Below, in pieces: positions 7,512 through 16,488 of a DNA stretch of 64,000 nucleotides. This DNA is from Kitasatospora cineracea (GTDB lineage Bacteria; Actinomycetota; Actinomycetes; Streptomycetales; Streptomycetaceae): NCBI RefSeq assembly GCF_003751605.1, contig NZ_RJVJ01000003.1, positions 707,775-771,774 on the forward strand, read 5' to 3'. The stretch's first letter is position 1, and the number at the start of each line of letters is the position of its first letter. The translations under genes and the position numbers were made by a program. The notes under the pieces were generated by a model. That model saw only the letters and a program-made list of their open reading frames with translations, was not told where the DNA came from and ran no database searches.

Positions 7512-8777
7512 ATGGACCGACACCGGCGTTCCCCCTGGACGGACAGTTCCCTGTCACTGCTGGCACGCGGCTACGCCTGGCTGCCCGACCTGCGCCGCCA
7601 CCACCCGGGGCCGGTGGCGCGCGCACGGCTCATGGGCCGTCCGGCGGTCGCCCTGCACGGCCCGGAAGCGGTGCGCTTCTTCTACGACGAACGGCACGTC
7701 GTCCGCGACGGCGCACTGCCCGAGCCGGTGAAGAGCACCCTGTTCGGGCACGGGGCCGTCCACTCCCTGGACGGAGCCGTTCACCGCCTGCGCAAGGCGA
7801 TGTTCCTCTCGCTTCTCGCCGATCCCGACCGGGTCCGCTCGCTCGTCCGCGCCGTCGAAACGGTCTGGGACGCGTCCGTGCCCGCCTGGGCGGAGCAGCC
7901 CCGCGTCGTCCTGCTCGACGAGGCCGCCCGGGTGCTCACCGAAGGCGTCTGCCGCTGGGCCGGCGTCCCGCTGTCCGACGGCGACGCCGAGCCGTTCGCC
8001 CGGGACCTGGTCGCCATGGTCGACGGTTTCGCGACGCCCGGCCCGCGGCACTGGCGCGGCCGCTCGGCCCGCCGGCGCCGGGAAGCCCGGCTCGCCCGCC
8101 TGGTGAACGGGGTGCGGGAGGGGGCGGTGGAAGTGCCGACCGACTGCGCCGTCGCGGTGATCGCCCGGCACCGCGACGCGGACGGCGAACTGCTGGCGCC
8201 GCGCGTGGCGGCGGTCGAGCTGCTGAACGTCCTTCGCCCGACCGTCGCCGTCTGCTGGTTCACGGCCTTCGTCGGACACGCACTGCACCGCTGGCCCGAG
8301 AACCGCGACCGGCTCGCCGGGGACGACGGACCGTACGCCGCGGCGTTCGCCCAGGAGGTCCGCCGCTTCTACCCGTTCGCGCCCTTCGTGGGCGGCCGGG
8401 CCGCGGCCGACCTCACCTTCGGGGACGAGCCCGTCGGCAAGGGCACCCTGGTGCTGCTCGACCTGTACGGGCAGAACCACGACCCCGCGCTGTGGGACGA
8501 CCCGTACGCGTTTCGCCCCGACCGGTTCCTCTCCCGACCCGGCGACCTCGACCTGCTGGTGCCCCAAGGCGGCGGCGACCCCGCCACCGGGCACCGCTGC
8601 CCCGGCGAAGCGGTCGTCGTCGGGCTGCTGGAGACCCTCGCCCGGCGACTCGCGCGACTGGAGTACACCGTCCCGGACCAGGACCTCACCATCAGCCTCG
8701 CCCGGATGATCGCCCGTCCGAGCAGCGGCTTCGTCCTCGAACCCGCCCGGCCCTCCGGGCCGCTCCACGCTTCCTGA
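7512..8777 (+). CDS. CYP152-type cytochrome P450 peroxygenase (fatty acid hydroxylase or decarboxylase)
   Basis: The 421-residue protein matches the CYP152 family, which uses hydrogen peroxide instead of a reductase to attack fatty acids at C-alpha or C-beta. The heme loop GGGDPATGHRCPGE places the thiolate ligand at Cys363. The LRPTVAV helix supplies Arg242 and Pro243, which bind the substrate carboxylate; P450 BS-beta has these residues at the same numbers. Phe78 and His84 (TLFGHGAVHSLDG) line up with Phe79 and residue 85 of the family. Residue 85 is His in the alkene-forming OleT and Gln in BS-beta, so decarboxylation is possible here. ATG at 7512 gives normal family length, although the frame is open further upstream. 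Confidence 0.9.
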   Translation: MDRHRRSPWTDSSLSLLARGYAWLPDLRRHHPGPVARARLMGRPAVALHGPEAVRFFYDERHVVRDGALPEPVKSTLFGHGAVHSLDGAVHRLRKAMFLSLLADPDRVRSLVRAVETVWDASVPAWAEQPRVVLLDEAARVLTEGVCRWAGVPLSDGDAEPFARDLVAMVDGFATPGPRHWRGRSARRRREARLARLVNGVREGAVEVPTDCAVAVIARHRDADGELLAPRVAAVELLNVLRPTVAVCWFTAFVGHALHRWPENRDRLAGDDGPYAAAFAQEVRRFYPFAPFVGGRAAADLTFGDEPVGKGTLVLLDLYGQNHDPALWDDPYAFRPDRFLSRPGDLDLLVPQGGGDPATGHRCPGEAVVVGLLETLARRLARLEYTVPDQDLTISLARMIARPSSGFVLEPARPSGPLHAS

Positions 8778-8793
8778 AAGGCAGGACACCCCC

Positions 8794-8949
8794 ATGACCT
8801 CCGCGCAGCACCGCACCGCGCAGGCGCCGACCGCAGGCCACCTCGCGCCACCGACCGCTCCCACCGGGTGCTCCCGGGAGGAGAAAGCCCTGAGCCGCCC
8901 CGGAGGGCGGCGCCAGGCGGACACCTCCGGACCGGGGGTCGGTCGATGA
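8794..8949 (+). CDS. 51-residue ORF translationally coupled to the SDR gene
   Basis: An ATG 16 bases after the P450 stop, preceded by GAAAGGCAGGA, opens a 51-codon frame rich in Ala, Thr, Pro and Arg. Its stop overlaps the start of the next gene in ATGA (8946-8949), the usual sign of coupled translation. The sequence resembles no family I know. It could be a real small protein or only a leader that passes ribosomes to the SDR gene. Confidence 0.45.
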   Translation: MTSAQHRTAQAPTAGHLAPPTAPTGCSREEKALSRPGGRRQADTSGPGVGR

Positions 8950-9842
8950 CCCGCGACCAGTTCACCCCGAACGACCCCACCGAGCAGTACCCGAAGCCCG
9001 ACTTCGCCGAGCAGCAACAGCCCCACCCCGGGCGCAGCGCCGAGATGGATCCGGAACCGGACCACGGCGAGGACACCTACCGCGGCGCAGGCCGCCTGAC
9101 CGACCGGGTCGCACTGATCACCGGCGCGGACTCCGGCATCGGCCGGGCCGTCGCGCTCGCGTTCGCCCGCGAGGGCGCCGACGTGGCGTTCTGCCACCTC
9201 CCGGCGGAGGAGGCTGACGCGCAGGAGACCGTCCGGCTGGTCCGGGACGCCGGTCGGCGCGCACTGGCCGTGGGCGGCGACGTGCGGGACGAGCGGTTCT
9301 GCACCGACCTGGTGGCCCGCTGCGTCGACGGGCTCGGCGGCCTCGACGTGCTCGTCAACAACGCCGCCTACCAGATGTCCCAGCCGGACGGGCTCGCCGC
9401 CATCACCACCGAGCAGTTCGACCGGGTGGTGAAGACCAACCTCTACGCGATGTTCTGGCTGTGCCGGGCGGCGCTGCCGCACCTGCGGCCGGGGTCGTCG
9501 ATCATCAACACCGCGTCCGTCCAGGGCTACAAACCCAGCCCGCACCTGCTGGACTACGCGGCCACCAAGGGCGCCATCGTCACGTTCACCCAGGGGCTTG
9601 CGCAGCAACTCGCCCCCGAGGGCGTCCGGGTCAACGCCGTTGCCCCGGGCCCGGTGTGGACGCCGCTGATCCCCGCGACGATGGACGCCGACAAGGTGGC
9701 CGGATTCGGGAAGCAGTCACCGCTGGGACGCCCCGCCCAGCCCGCCGAAATGGCACCCGCCTACGTCTTCCTCGCCTCGCCGGAGGCGAGTTACATCACC
9801 GGCGAGATCGTCAACGCCACCGGCGGCACCCCCCTGCCCTGA
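8946..9842 (+). CDS. short-chain dehydrogenase/reductase
   Basis: This 298-residue classical SDR has an N-terminal extension of about 50 polar residues (QFTPNDPTEQYPKPDFAEQQ), as in the YghA/YhdF type. It then shows the NAD(P) motif TGADSGIG, the NNAA strand, catalytic Ser in NTASVQGY, the Tyr-X3-Lys pair in LDYAATKG, and a conserved C-terminus SYITGEIVNATGG. It would reduce or oxidise an alcohol or aldehyde in the cytoplasm; substrate unknown. The start ATG overlaps the preceding small ORF by four bases, and a tight hairpin follows the stop. The neighbouring P450 suggests, without proof, a shared lipid-type substrate. Confidence 0.92.
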   Translation: MTRDQFTPNDPTEQYPKPDFAEQQQPHPGRSAEMDPEPDHGEDTYRGAGRLTDRVALITGADSGIGRAVALAFAREGADVAFCHLPAEEADAQETVRLVRDAGRRALAVGGDVRDERFCTDLVARCVDGLGGLDVLVNNAAYQMSQPDGLAAITTEQFDRVVKTNLYAMFWLCRAALPHLRPGSSIINTASVQGYKPSPHLLDYAATKGAIVTFTQGLAQQLAPEGVRVNAVAPGPVWTPLIPATMDADKVAGFGKQSPLGRPAQPAEMAPAYVFLASPEASYITGEIVNATGGTPLP

Positions 9843-9860
9843 CCGCCCGGAACCGGGCGG
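9843..9860 (+). terminator. hairpin after the SDR gene
   Basis: CCGCCCGG and CCGGGCGG flank two A residues directly after the stop codon, giving a short, very stable stem. It has no U tract, as is common in actinomycetes. It probably ends the P450-SDR transcript. Confidence 0.5.
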
Positions 9861-9928
9861 CGCGCCCCGCGCCGCGCTCGGACGGCCGTGGTTCGGACGG
9901 CCGTGTCCACCACGAAGGGACTCCGTCC

Positions 9929-10933
9929 ATGCGCCTCAGGACCAGCGACCCCCACGGGCCCGGGTACCGGCGGGTGCGACACGGCAGGGGCTTCCGGTAC
10001 CTCGCCCCGGACGGACGGCCGGTGACCGAGAAGGAGCGCGCCCGGCTCAAGGCCCTGGCGGTGCCGCCCGCCTGGACCGACGTCTGGATCTGCCCGCACC
10101 CCGACGGCCACCTCCAAGCCGTCGGCACGGACGCGGCCGGCCGCCGCCAGTACCTCTACCACCCGGCGTTCCGGGCCCGGCGGGACGAGGCCAAGCACGA
10201 GCGCGTCGTGGAGGTGGCCGGGTGCCTCCCGAAACTGCGCGCCGCCGTTGAGCGGGACCTCGCGGCGCGCGGACTGGGCCGCGAACGGGTGCTGGCGTGC
10301 GCCGTCCGCCTGCTGGACCTGGGCCTCTTCCGGATCGGCTCCGACGCCTACGCCCGCGACAACGGCTCCTACGGCCTGACCACCGTCCTGCGCTCGCACG
10401 TCACCCTGGCCCGCGGCGAGGTCCGCTTCGACTACCCCGCCAAGTCCGGCCGACGGCGGGTCGCGGCCCTCGCCGACCCGCCGACCCGCGCCGTGGTCCG
10501 CTCCCTGCTGCGCAGCCGTCACCCGGGCGAGCGGCTGCTGGTCCACCGGGAGGGCCGTTCGTGGCGCGAGGTGCACGGGAGCGACCTCAACGCGTACCTG
10601 CGCGAGACCGGCGGAACGGACCTCACCGCCAAGGACTTCCGCACCTGGAACGCCACCGTCCTCGCGGCGGTCGGCCTCGCCGTCTCGCGGCCGGCCGCCG
10701 AGAAGTCCGAAGCCGCCCGGCGACGGGCGGTCGCCCGGGTGGTCCGGGAGGTCGCCGACCACTTGGGCAACACCCCGGCCGTCTGCCGGGCCTCCTACAT
10801 CAACCCGCGGCTGGTCGAACTGTTCGACGAGGGCGTCACCATCGCCCCGGCCCTCGACGGACTCGGCAGCGACGGCGGGCCGATCGCCACCCACGGCCCG
10901 GTCGAGGACGCGGTCCGCGCACTCCTCTCCTGA
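9929..10933 (+). CDS. DNA topoisomerase IB
   Basis: The 334-residue protein matches bacterial (poxvirus-like) type IB topoisomerases, which relax supercoils through a 3'-phosphotyrosyl link. It contains the N-terminal DNA-binding part (FRYLAPDGRPVTEKERARLK, PPAWTDVWICPHPDGHLQA), the catalytic core RIGSDAYARDNGSYGLTTVL, the Lys-containing TAKDFRTWNATVLAA, and nucleophile Tyr290 in ASYINPRLVELF. The start ATG at 9929 has no strong ribosome site; other starts would add unrelated residues. It stands just before a LigD-type polymerase gene, so the two may belong to an accessory repair set. Confidence 0.93.
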   Translation: MRLRTSDPHGPGYRRVRHGRGFRYLAPDGRPVTEKERARLKALAVPPAWTDVWICPHPDGHLQAVGTDAAGRRQYLYHPAFRARRDEAKHERVVEVAGCLPKLRAAVERDLAARGLGRERVLACAVRLLDLGLFRIGSDAYARDNGSYGLTTVLRSHVTLARGEVRFDYPAKSGRRRVAALADPPTRAVVRSLLRSRHPGERLLVHREGRSWREVHGSDLNAYLRETGGTDLTAKDFRTWNATVLAAVGLAVSRPAAEKSEAARRRAVARVVREVADHLGNTPAVCRASYINPRLVELFDEGVTIAPALDGLGSDGGPIATHGPVEDAVRALLS

Positions 10934-11054
10934 CGGGGCGCACGCCCGGCCGGGCCCGGCCGGCGGTCCGGGCCCGGAACCCGCGCGGCCGCGCCCCGAC
11001 GGTGTCGGGCCCTCCCGGCCGGGCATACGACCAGCGCACCGGTGAGGAGGCGCC

Positions 11055-11954
11055 ATGACCACCACCGACCTGCACGTGAACGGCCGGACCGTCGAGATCG
11101 AACGGGCCGACAAGGAGCTCTTCCCCGACGAAGGCATCACCAAGGCCGACCTCGCCGACCACTACCGCAAGGTCGGCCGGCGCATCCTGCCGCACCTGCG
11201 CGACCGGCCACTGATGCTGGAGCGCTACCCCGACGGCATCGACGGCATTCGACTCGTCCAGAAGGACACCCCCGGGTACTTCCCCGACTGGGTCCGCCGC
11301 AGCGAACTGCCCAAGGAGGGCGGGACGGTCCACTACCCGCTCTGCGACGACCTGGCGACCCTGCTCTACCTGGTCGGCCAGGCCTGCGTCACCCCGCACC
11401 GTTGGCTCTCCAAGGCCGACCGGCCCGACCACCCCGACCGGCTGGTCTTCGACCTCGACCCGCCGACCGAGGACTTCGAACCCGCCCGGGAGGCCGCCCG
11501 GCTGCTGCGCCCGCTGCTCGACGAACTCGGCCTGCCGGCCACCCTGATGACCACCGGTTCCCGCGGTCTGCACGTGACGGTCCCCCTCGACCGCCGGGCC
11601 CCCTTCGACGAAGTCCGCTCCTTCGCCCGGGACGTGGCGGACCTGCTCGCCGCCCGCCACCCCGACCGGCTCACCACCGCGGCCCGCAGACAGGCCCGCG
11701 GAGGACGGCTCTACCTCGACCTCCAGCGCAACGGCCACGGCCAGACCACCGTGACCCCCTACGCGGTCCGCGCCCTGCCCGGCGCCCCCGTCGCCGCGCC
11801 GCTGAACTGGGAGGAACTGGACGACCCCGCCCTCACGGCCCGGCGGTGGACCATCGCCACCGTCGACGAGCTCCTCGCCGCCGCCGACCCCTGGGCGGCA
11901 CCGGCCCGCGGCCGCTCGCTGGCCGCCGCACGCCGGCGCCTGGAGAAGCTCTGA
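11055..11954 (+). CDS. LigD-type polymerase/primase domain protein (non-homologous end joining)
   Basis: The 299-residue protein is a stand-alone LigD polymerase domain of the archaeo-eukaryotic primase superfamily. The metal-binding pair Asp133/Asp135 sits in VFDLDPP, and the nucleotide site shows MTTGSRGLHVTVPLDRR. DKELFPDEGITKADLADHYR is the usual N-terminal signature. It would fill or extend broken DNA ends during Ku-dependent joining. Ligase and nuclease domains are absent and no ku or ligase gene is in the window, so partners must be elsewhere. The ATG is preceded by GGTGAGGAGGCGCC, a good ribosome site. Confidence 0.93.
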   Translation: MTTTDLHVNGRTVEIERADKELFPDEGITKADLADHYRKVGRRILPHLRDRPLMLERYPDGIDGIRLVQKDTPGYFPDWVRRSELPKEGGTVHYPLCDDLATLLYLVGQACVTPHRWLSKADRPDHPDRLVFDLDPPTEDFEPAREAARLLRPLLDELGLPATLMTTGSRGLHVTVPLDRRAPFDEVRSFARDVADLLAARHPDRLTTAARRQARGGRLYLDLQRNGHGQTTVTPYAVRALPGAPVAAPLNWEELDDPALTARRWTIATVDELLAAADPWAAPARGRSLAAARRRLEKL

Positions 11955-11969
11955 CCACCGCCCGGGACG

Positions 11970-12000
11970 GCCCCGGCCCCTTCCGGCTTCAGGCCGGGGC
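11970..12000. terminator. bidirectional hairpin between convergent genes
   Basis: GCCCCGGCC (11970-11978) pairs with GGCCGGGGC (11992-12000). It lies between the LigD-type gene and the convergent guanine deaminase gene, overlapping the latter's last codons, and could serve both. Confidence 0.45.
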
Positions 12001-13335
12001 GGCGGATGAGGGGGCGTCGCGGTCGTGGGCGAGGGCGCCGGCGACGTAGGTGGCGCGGACGGCCCGGTCGTCGCCCAACACGGCGAGGACGAACAGCAGT
12101 TCCTCGACGTCCTCGGCCCGCGCGGTGCGCCGCGCCAACAGCGGGGTGGCCTTCGGGTCCAGGACCACGAAGTCGGCCTCGTGGCCGGGTTCCAGCGAGC
12201 CGACCGTCCCCTCCAGGCCCATCGCCTGCGCGCCGCCGCGGGTGGCGAGGTGGAACGCCTCCACCGCGTCCAGCGGGTAGCCGGTGAGCTTGGCGACCTT
12301 GTGGGCCTCGTTCATGGTCGCCAGCATCGAGAAGCTCGTCCCCGCGCCGACGTCCGTGCCCAGGCCGACGCGCACCGGCCGGGCCGGGTCCTTGGCGTCG
12401 CGCACGCGGAACAGGCCGCTGCCGAGGAACAGGTTGGAGGTGGGGCAGTGCGAGAGCGCCGTCCCGGTCTCGGAGCAGCGCGCCCGCTCCCGCCCGCCCA
12501 GGTGGACGCCGTGGGCGAGCACCGCGCGCGGGCCCAGCAGCCCGTAGTGGTCGTAGACGTCCAGGTAGCCGCTCCGGTCCGGGAACAGCGAACGGACCCG
12601 GGCCACCTCGTCGGTGCTCTCCGAGACGTGCGTGTGCACCAGCGTCCCCGGGTGCTCCCGCCACAGGGCCCCGGCCGCCTCCAACTGCTCGGGGGTGCTG
12701 GTGGGGGCGAAGCGCGGAGTGATCGCGTAGAGGTTGCGCCCCTTGCCGTGCCAGCGGGCGATCAGCGCCGCGGAGTCCTCGTAGCCGCTGCGCACGGTGT
12801 CCAGCAGCGCGTCGGGGGCGTCCCGGTCCATCAGCACCTTCCCCGCCGCGATCCGCAGCCCGCGCCGGGACGCCTCCCGGAACAGGGCGTCCACCGATTG
12901 CGGATGCACCGTGCAGAAGGCCAGCGCGGTGGTGGTGCCGTTGCGCAGCAACTCGTCGCAGAACGCGGAAGCGGTGCCGGCGGCGTACCGGGCGTCGGCG
13001 AAGCGCTGCTCCTCGGCGAAGGCGTAGTGGTCCAGCCAGTCGTCGAGCCGCGAGCCGAACGCGGCGATGATCCCGGTCTGCGCGTAGTGGACGTGGGTGT
13101 CGACGAACCCGGCGCTGATGACGTGGTCCGGGTAGTGCGTCGGCACGACGCCCGCGCGGAGCCGGCCGCGCAGGGCGGCGTGGTCGCCGATCGCGGTGAT
13201 CCTCCCGTCCTCGCAGATCAGCAGGCCGTCGGGCTCGTGGACGAAGGCGTCCTGACGTCCGCTCAGGAACGGATCGCCGCGGAACCAGACCATCCGCCCG
13301 CGCACCGCCGTCGTCCCCCGCGCTCCGAGTGCCAT
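11989..13335 (-). CDS. guaD: guanine deaminase-like amidohydrolase
   Basis: The 448-residue cytoplasmic metal hydrolase has the amidohydrolase beta-barrel signatures: FVDTHVHYAQTG with metal ligands His81 and His83, LVHTHVSESTDEV, VLAHGVHL, CPTSNLFLGSG and VGLGTDVGAGTSFSML with the catalytic Asp. The pairing of the FVDTHVHYAQ motif with the LGTDVGAGTSFSM motif is typical of guanine deaminase, which turns guanine into xanthine. The start was set at the ATG at 13335 (MALGARG); a TTG 36 bases upstream is also open. No other purine-catabolism gene is nearby. Confidence 0.88.
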   Translation of the reverse strand: MALGARGTTAVRGRMVWFRGDPFLSGRQDAFVHEPDGLLICEDGRITAIGDHAALRGRLRAGVVPTHYPDHVISAGFVDTHVHYAQTGIIAAFGSRLDDWLDHYAFAEEQRFADARYAAGTASAFCDELLRNGTTTALAFCTVHPQSVDALFREASRRGLRIAAGKVLMDRDAPDALLDTVRSGYEDSAALIARWHGKGRNLYAITPRFAPTSTPEQLEAAGALWREHPGTLVHTHVSESTDEVARVRSLFPDRSGYLDVYDHYGLLGPRAVLAHGVHLGGRERARCSETGTALSHCPTSNLFLGSGLFRVRDAKDPARPVRVGLGTDVGAGTSFSMLATMNEAHKVAKLTGYPLDAVEAFHLATRGGAQAMGLEGTVGSLEPGHEADFVVLDPKATPLLARRTARAEDVEELLFVLAVLGDDRAVRATYVAGALAHDRDAPSSAAPA

Positions 13336-13459
13336 GGAGGAGTATTCCCACGGCGGCTCGCGGGCGGTCAAACAGCCGCGCCCGGCAACGGTCGGCGACG
13401 ACGGGCCCGAGCGCCGCGGGCCGCGGGCGAGACGGTCGGTGGGGGAGCGGCTCAGGCGG

Positions 13460-13933
13460 TCACGCGCCGGCGCTGGGTACCTGGAGCGGGTCGTTCGGCG
13501 CGGTGGCCCTGGCGGCCTCCATCTGCTCGCCGAGTTCGGTCAGGCGGTTGCGGCCCATGGCCTTGCGGACCTCGGGGAACCACTCCTGCTCCTCCTCCTC
13601 GACGTGGTGGCGGACGTTCTCCATCAGCACCGTCATCTTGGCGTCGAAGCGCTCGTCCGCCGGGTCCAGTCCGGCCAGTTCGGCGAGCATCCAGAGCACG
13701 ACGTGGTGCTCCTCGACGCTCTCCAGCACGTGGTCGGTGGTGTCCGGCACGGCTTCCCGCGCGGCCGGGTAGAAGATCTTCTCCTCGATCCAGGTGTGCA
13801 CGGTGAGTTCCCGGATCACCTGGTCGGCGATGTCCCGCTTGTGCTTGTGCGCCCTTTCCCCCGCCTTCTCGAACTCCTTGAACAGCTTCTCCACTGTCTT
13901 GTGGTCGTCCTTCAACAGCACGATGGCGTCCAT
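13460..13933 (-). CDS. hemerythrin HHE domain protein
   Basis: A 157-residue soluble protein with a hemerythrin-type four-helix bundle. The iron ligands are visible in order: DDHKTV, HTWIEEKIFYP, VEEHHVVLWM and VRHHVEEEEQEWFP, so the di-iron site appears complete. Such proteins bind oxygen, nitric oxide or iron, or sense redox change; which applies here is not shown. It starts with ATG at 13933 (MDAIVLLKDDH). It lies 124 bases from the guanine deaminase start and is transcribed the same way. Confidence 0.92.
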   Translation of the reverse strand: MDAIVLLKDDHKTVEKLFKEFEKAGERAHKHKRDIADQVIRELTVHTWIEEKIFYPAAREAVPDTTDHVLESVEEHHVVLWMLAELAGLDPADERFDAKMTVLMENVRHHVEEEEQEWFPEVRKAMGRNRLTELGEQMEAARATAPNDPLQVPSAGA

Positions 13934-14166
13934 CGCAAATCCTCTCGGTGGGGTGCGGCGCGCCCCGCGGTGAGGTGCGGGGACGTCAGCGGCGGCAAGG
14001 AGCGGAACACGGGTCCGCATACCCGGCAAAGCCGGGTCAATCCATCGGAGCCGTGCGAAATCTCCGCTCGGCCGACTGCCCGGTCCTACGATCGGGCAGC
14101 CGGGGTGGGACCGGGGCAGGAGGGGTGGGGCCGCGCCGGGCGGTCGCGCGGGAAGGGCGGTGCGCG

Positions 14167-15020
14167 GTGGACGGTTCGCTGGTGCTCGACAGCGCGGACG
14201 TGGCCGACACGCAGGAGTTCCTGCCGACGGCGCACACGCCGATGAGCATCGGGGGCCCGGTGCACGACGCCCGGGTGCGCATCGGTCGCCGCGCGGCCGG
14301 CCCGATGGCGACGGGACCGCCTCGACCTCGGCTACACGATGGCCTACGACGCCCGCGAGCTGGGCCGGGTCTGCCTGATCAGCATGCACGACGGCACGCT
14401 CGCCGACCTGACCGACGGCCGCGAGGAGGTCTACGGACCGGGGAAGACCTTCTAGCTCGCCCCGCCCGACCGGCCCTACGGGGCGAGGTCCGCGCAGCCC
14501 GCTACACCATCGCGCTCTTCGACACCGCGCTGCTCGACGCCGTCGCCCCCGCCCCCGCCACCGGCGACGGGCGGCCGCTGCGCCTGACCGGGGACCGCCC
14601 GGTGACGCCGACCACGAACCGGCAGCTCGCCGCCGCCATCGCCTACGTCCGCGACCACGCCCTCGACGACATCGCCCTCGACCCCGGCGGGCTGCTGGCG
14701 GGCACCGCCCGCCCGGCACCTGGCCGCCGCCCTCGCCGCGCTGCCGCACACCGGGCGGAGCGCCCACCACCGGGCCGACAGCACCGACGCCACGCCGGAC
14801 ACGGTCCGCCGGGCGTTGGCCTACGTCGACGCGCACGCGGACCGGGACATCGCCCTCGCCGACATCGCCGCGGCCGCGTACGTCACCCCGCGTGCCCCGC
14901 AGTACGCCTTCCGCCGCCACCTGGGCACCACCCCCCTGGCACCCCCCTGGCGCACCTGCGCCGCGTGCGGCTGGACGCCGCCCACCGGGAGCTGCTCGCC
15001 GCCCGGCCGGAGACCACCCG
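14167..15020 (+). pseudogene. AraC-family regulator, decayed
   Basis: An AraC/XylS regulator can be followed through three frames. The N-terminal part is VADTQEFLPTAHTPMSIGG; after a shift near 14310 it continues DRLDLGYTMAYDARELGRVC; an in-frame stop lies at about 14452; then EVRAARYTIALFDTALLDAV resumes in another frame. The C-terminal DNA-binding part is also split: VDAHADRDIALADIAAAAYV in one frame and RRVRLDAAHRELLAARPETT in another. The second helix-turn-helix end is missing because an IS5-family remnant follows. It has multiple lesions and is clearly dead. Confidence 0.8.
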
Positions 15021-15023
15021 CGG

Positions 15024-15350
15024 ATCGAGAGGTTCTGGGCCGATCAGGGCTTCGCCGGCCGCCTGGTGGAGTGGACCGCCCGGATCCTGGGCCGCGAGCT
15101 CGACATCGTCCGCAAGGCCCCCGGCCAGCGCGGCTTCCAGGTCCAGCCCAAGCGCTGGGCGATCGGGCGGACGTTCTCGTGGCTCACCGCCCACCGCCGC
15201 CTCGCCCGCGACTACGAGACCAGCCCCGCCCACTCCGAGACCATGATCCGCTGGGCGATGACCGGCATCATGGTCCGCCGACTCACCCGCGGCCGCCCCG
15301 CCACCCGACCAGGCCCGCGACCGCTCTCACCCACCGATCCACAAGATCTC
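15024..15350 (+). mobile_element. IS5-family transposase, C-terminal remnant
   Basis: The frame reads ADQGFAGRLVEWTARILGRE, QRGFQVQPKRWAIGRTFSWL, TAHRRLARDYETSPAHSETM and IRWAMTGIMVRRLTRG, the end of an IS5-group transposase with the final catalytic Glu replaced by Gly in AIGRT. The first two-thirds and left end are gone. It joins directly to the broken AraC gene, so insertion and deletion here explain that gene's missing 3' end. Confidence 0.8.
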
Positions 15351-15369
15351 AAAGGCGGTCTGAGACCCT

Positions 15370-16293
15370 TCAGCCGGTGGCGAGTGCGGTGGTGAAGAAG
15401 TCGGTGAGCTTGTCGACGGCGGGATCGATGTACTCCTGCTTGTCGTAGAGGTCGACGTGGCTCGCGCCCTTGATCCAGTGGATCTCCTTGGGGCCGGTGG
15501 CGCGCTGGTGGGCTTCGACGGCTATCCACGCGGTGACGGCACGCTCGCCGATGATCTGGAGCATGGGGCGGGGGCCGATCAGCGGGACGGCGAGGAAGGC
15601 GTCGCTGGCCGCCATCTTGTCGATGCTCTCCCAGGCGAGTGTCTTGGCGGAGCGCTCGTGATGGCCGCGCGCCGTGCAGTAGTACTCGAACCCTTCGACT
15701 GCGTGCTGCCCGCCGAGCGCACGTGCCTGCTCGGCGGTTTCCGGGAAGACGGCCATCGCGCCGGCATCGCCGCCTCGTGCGGCGGCGCTGCGGGCCGCGG
15801 CGGCGGCGTCCAGAAGGGACCGGAAGACGGCCGGGTCCTGGGTGCCGTCGGCTCCGAGACGGAACTGGCGGGCGGGCTCGGCGGTGGACACCGTGGCGAC
15901 GGCCTTGACGCGTTGGTCGCCGCCGGTGGCGGCCAGGGAGTAGCTGCCGGAGGCGCAGATGCCCAGCAAGCCGATGCGGTCGGCGTCGACTTCCTCGCGG
16001 GTGGTGAGGTAGGAGACCGCTGCCTTGAAGTCCTCGATGCGCTGGGCGGGGTCCTCCAGGCCGCGCGGCACCCCGCCTGATTCCCCTTGGTAGGCGGCGT
16101 CGAAGGCCAGAGTGACAAAACCCTGCTCGGCCATCCGCTGGGCGTAGGTGCCGGAGGTCTGCTCCTTCACGCCGGTGCCGGGGTGACCGACGACGAGTGC
16201 CGGCCGCCGGCCCGGTCCCGGGGTGTCGGGCGTGTACAGATGGGCGGCGATCGGGATGCCGGCGCTGTCGAAGCTGACGGTGGTCCTGGACAC
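15370..16293 (-). CDS. alpha/beta hydrolase, dienelactone-hydrolase-like
   Basis: The 307-residue protein has the alpha/beta hydrolase fold: ALVVGHPGTGVKEQTSG (oxyanion strand), FVTLAFDAAYQGESGG, and the nucleophile elbow GICASGSYS, where Cys113 would be the nucleophile as in dienelactone hydrolases. HWIKGASHVDLYDKQEYI supplies the likely His. It is cytoplasmic and the substrate is unknown. GTG at 16293 follows GGGAGAC at good spacing. It is divergent from an MmyB-type regulator 195 bases away, the typical arrangement in which that regulator controls the hydrolase. Confidence 0.88.
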   Translation of the reverse strand: MSRTTVSFDSAGIPIAAHLYTPDTPGPGRRPALVVGHPGTGVKEQTSGTYAQRMAEQGFVTLAFDAAYQGESGGVPRGLEDPAQRIEDFKAAVSYLTTREEVDADRIGLLGICASGSYSLAATGGDQRVKAVATVSTAEPARQFRLGADGTQDPAVFRSLLDAAAAARSAAARGGDAGAMAVFPETAEQARALGGQHAVEGFEYYCTARGHHERSAKTLAWESIDKMAASDAFLAVPLIGPRPMLQIIGERAVTAWIAVEAHQRATGPKEIHWIKGASHVDLYDKQEYIDPAVDKLTDFFTTALATG

Positions 16294-16488
16294 GGGGGTC
16301 TCCCTGGAACGGTGGCGACGTGGCAGAAGGCACCGGCCGGAACGGAGCGGGAAGCCGCACTCCGGCCGGGCACAGGTCCACCATCCGGCTGCTTCTGCCC
16401 GAGCGGGAGAGCCAGGTTTCTGCCTGGGAAAGAACTTGCCCCCCCACCGGTGTCCCACGACCGCCGCGCCGCACCGACACTTGGAGGC

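Noticed and set aside
7554..9608. Long minus-strand open frame of 684 codons
   Set aside because: It lies opposite the P450 and SDR genes, whose motifs are unmistakable. Its open state follows from GC-rich third positions.
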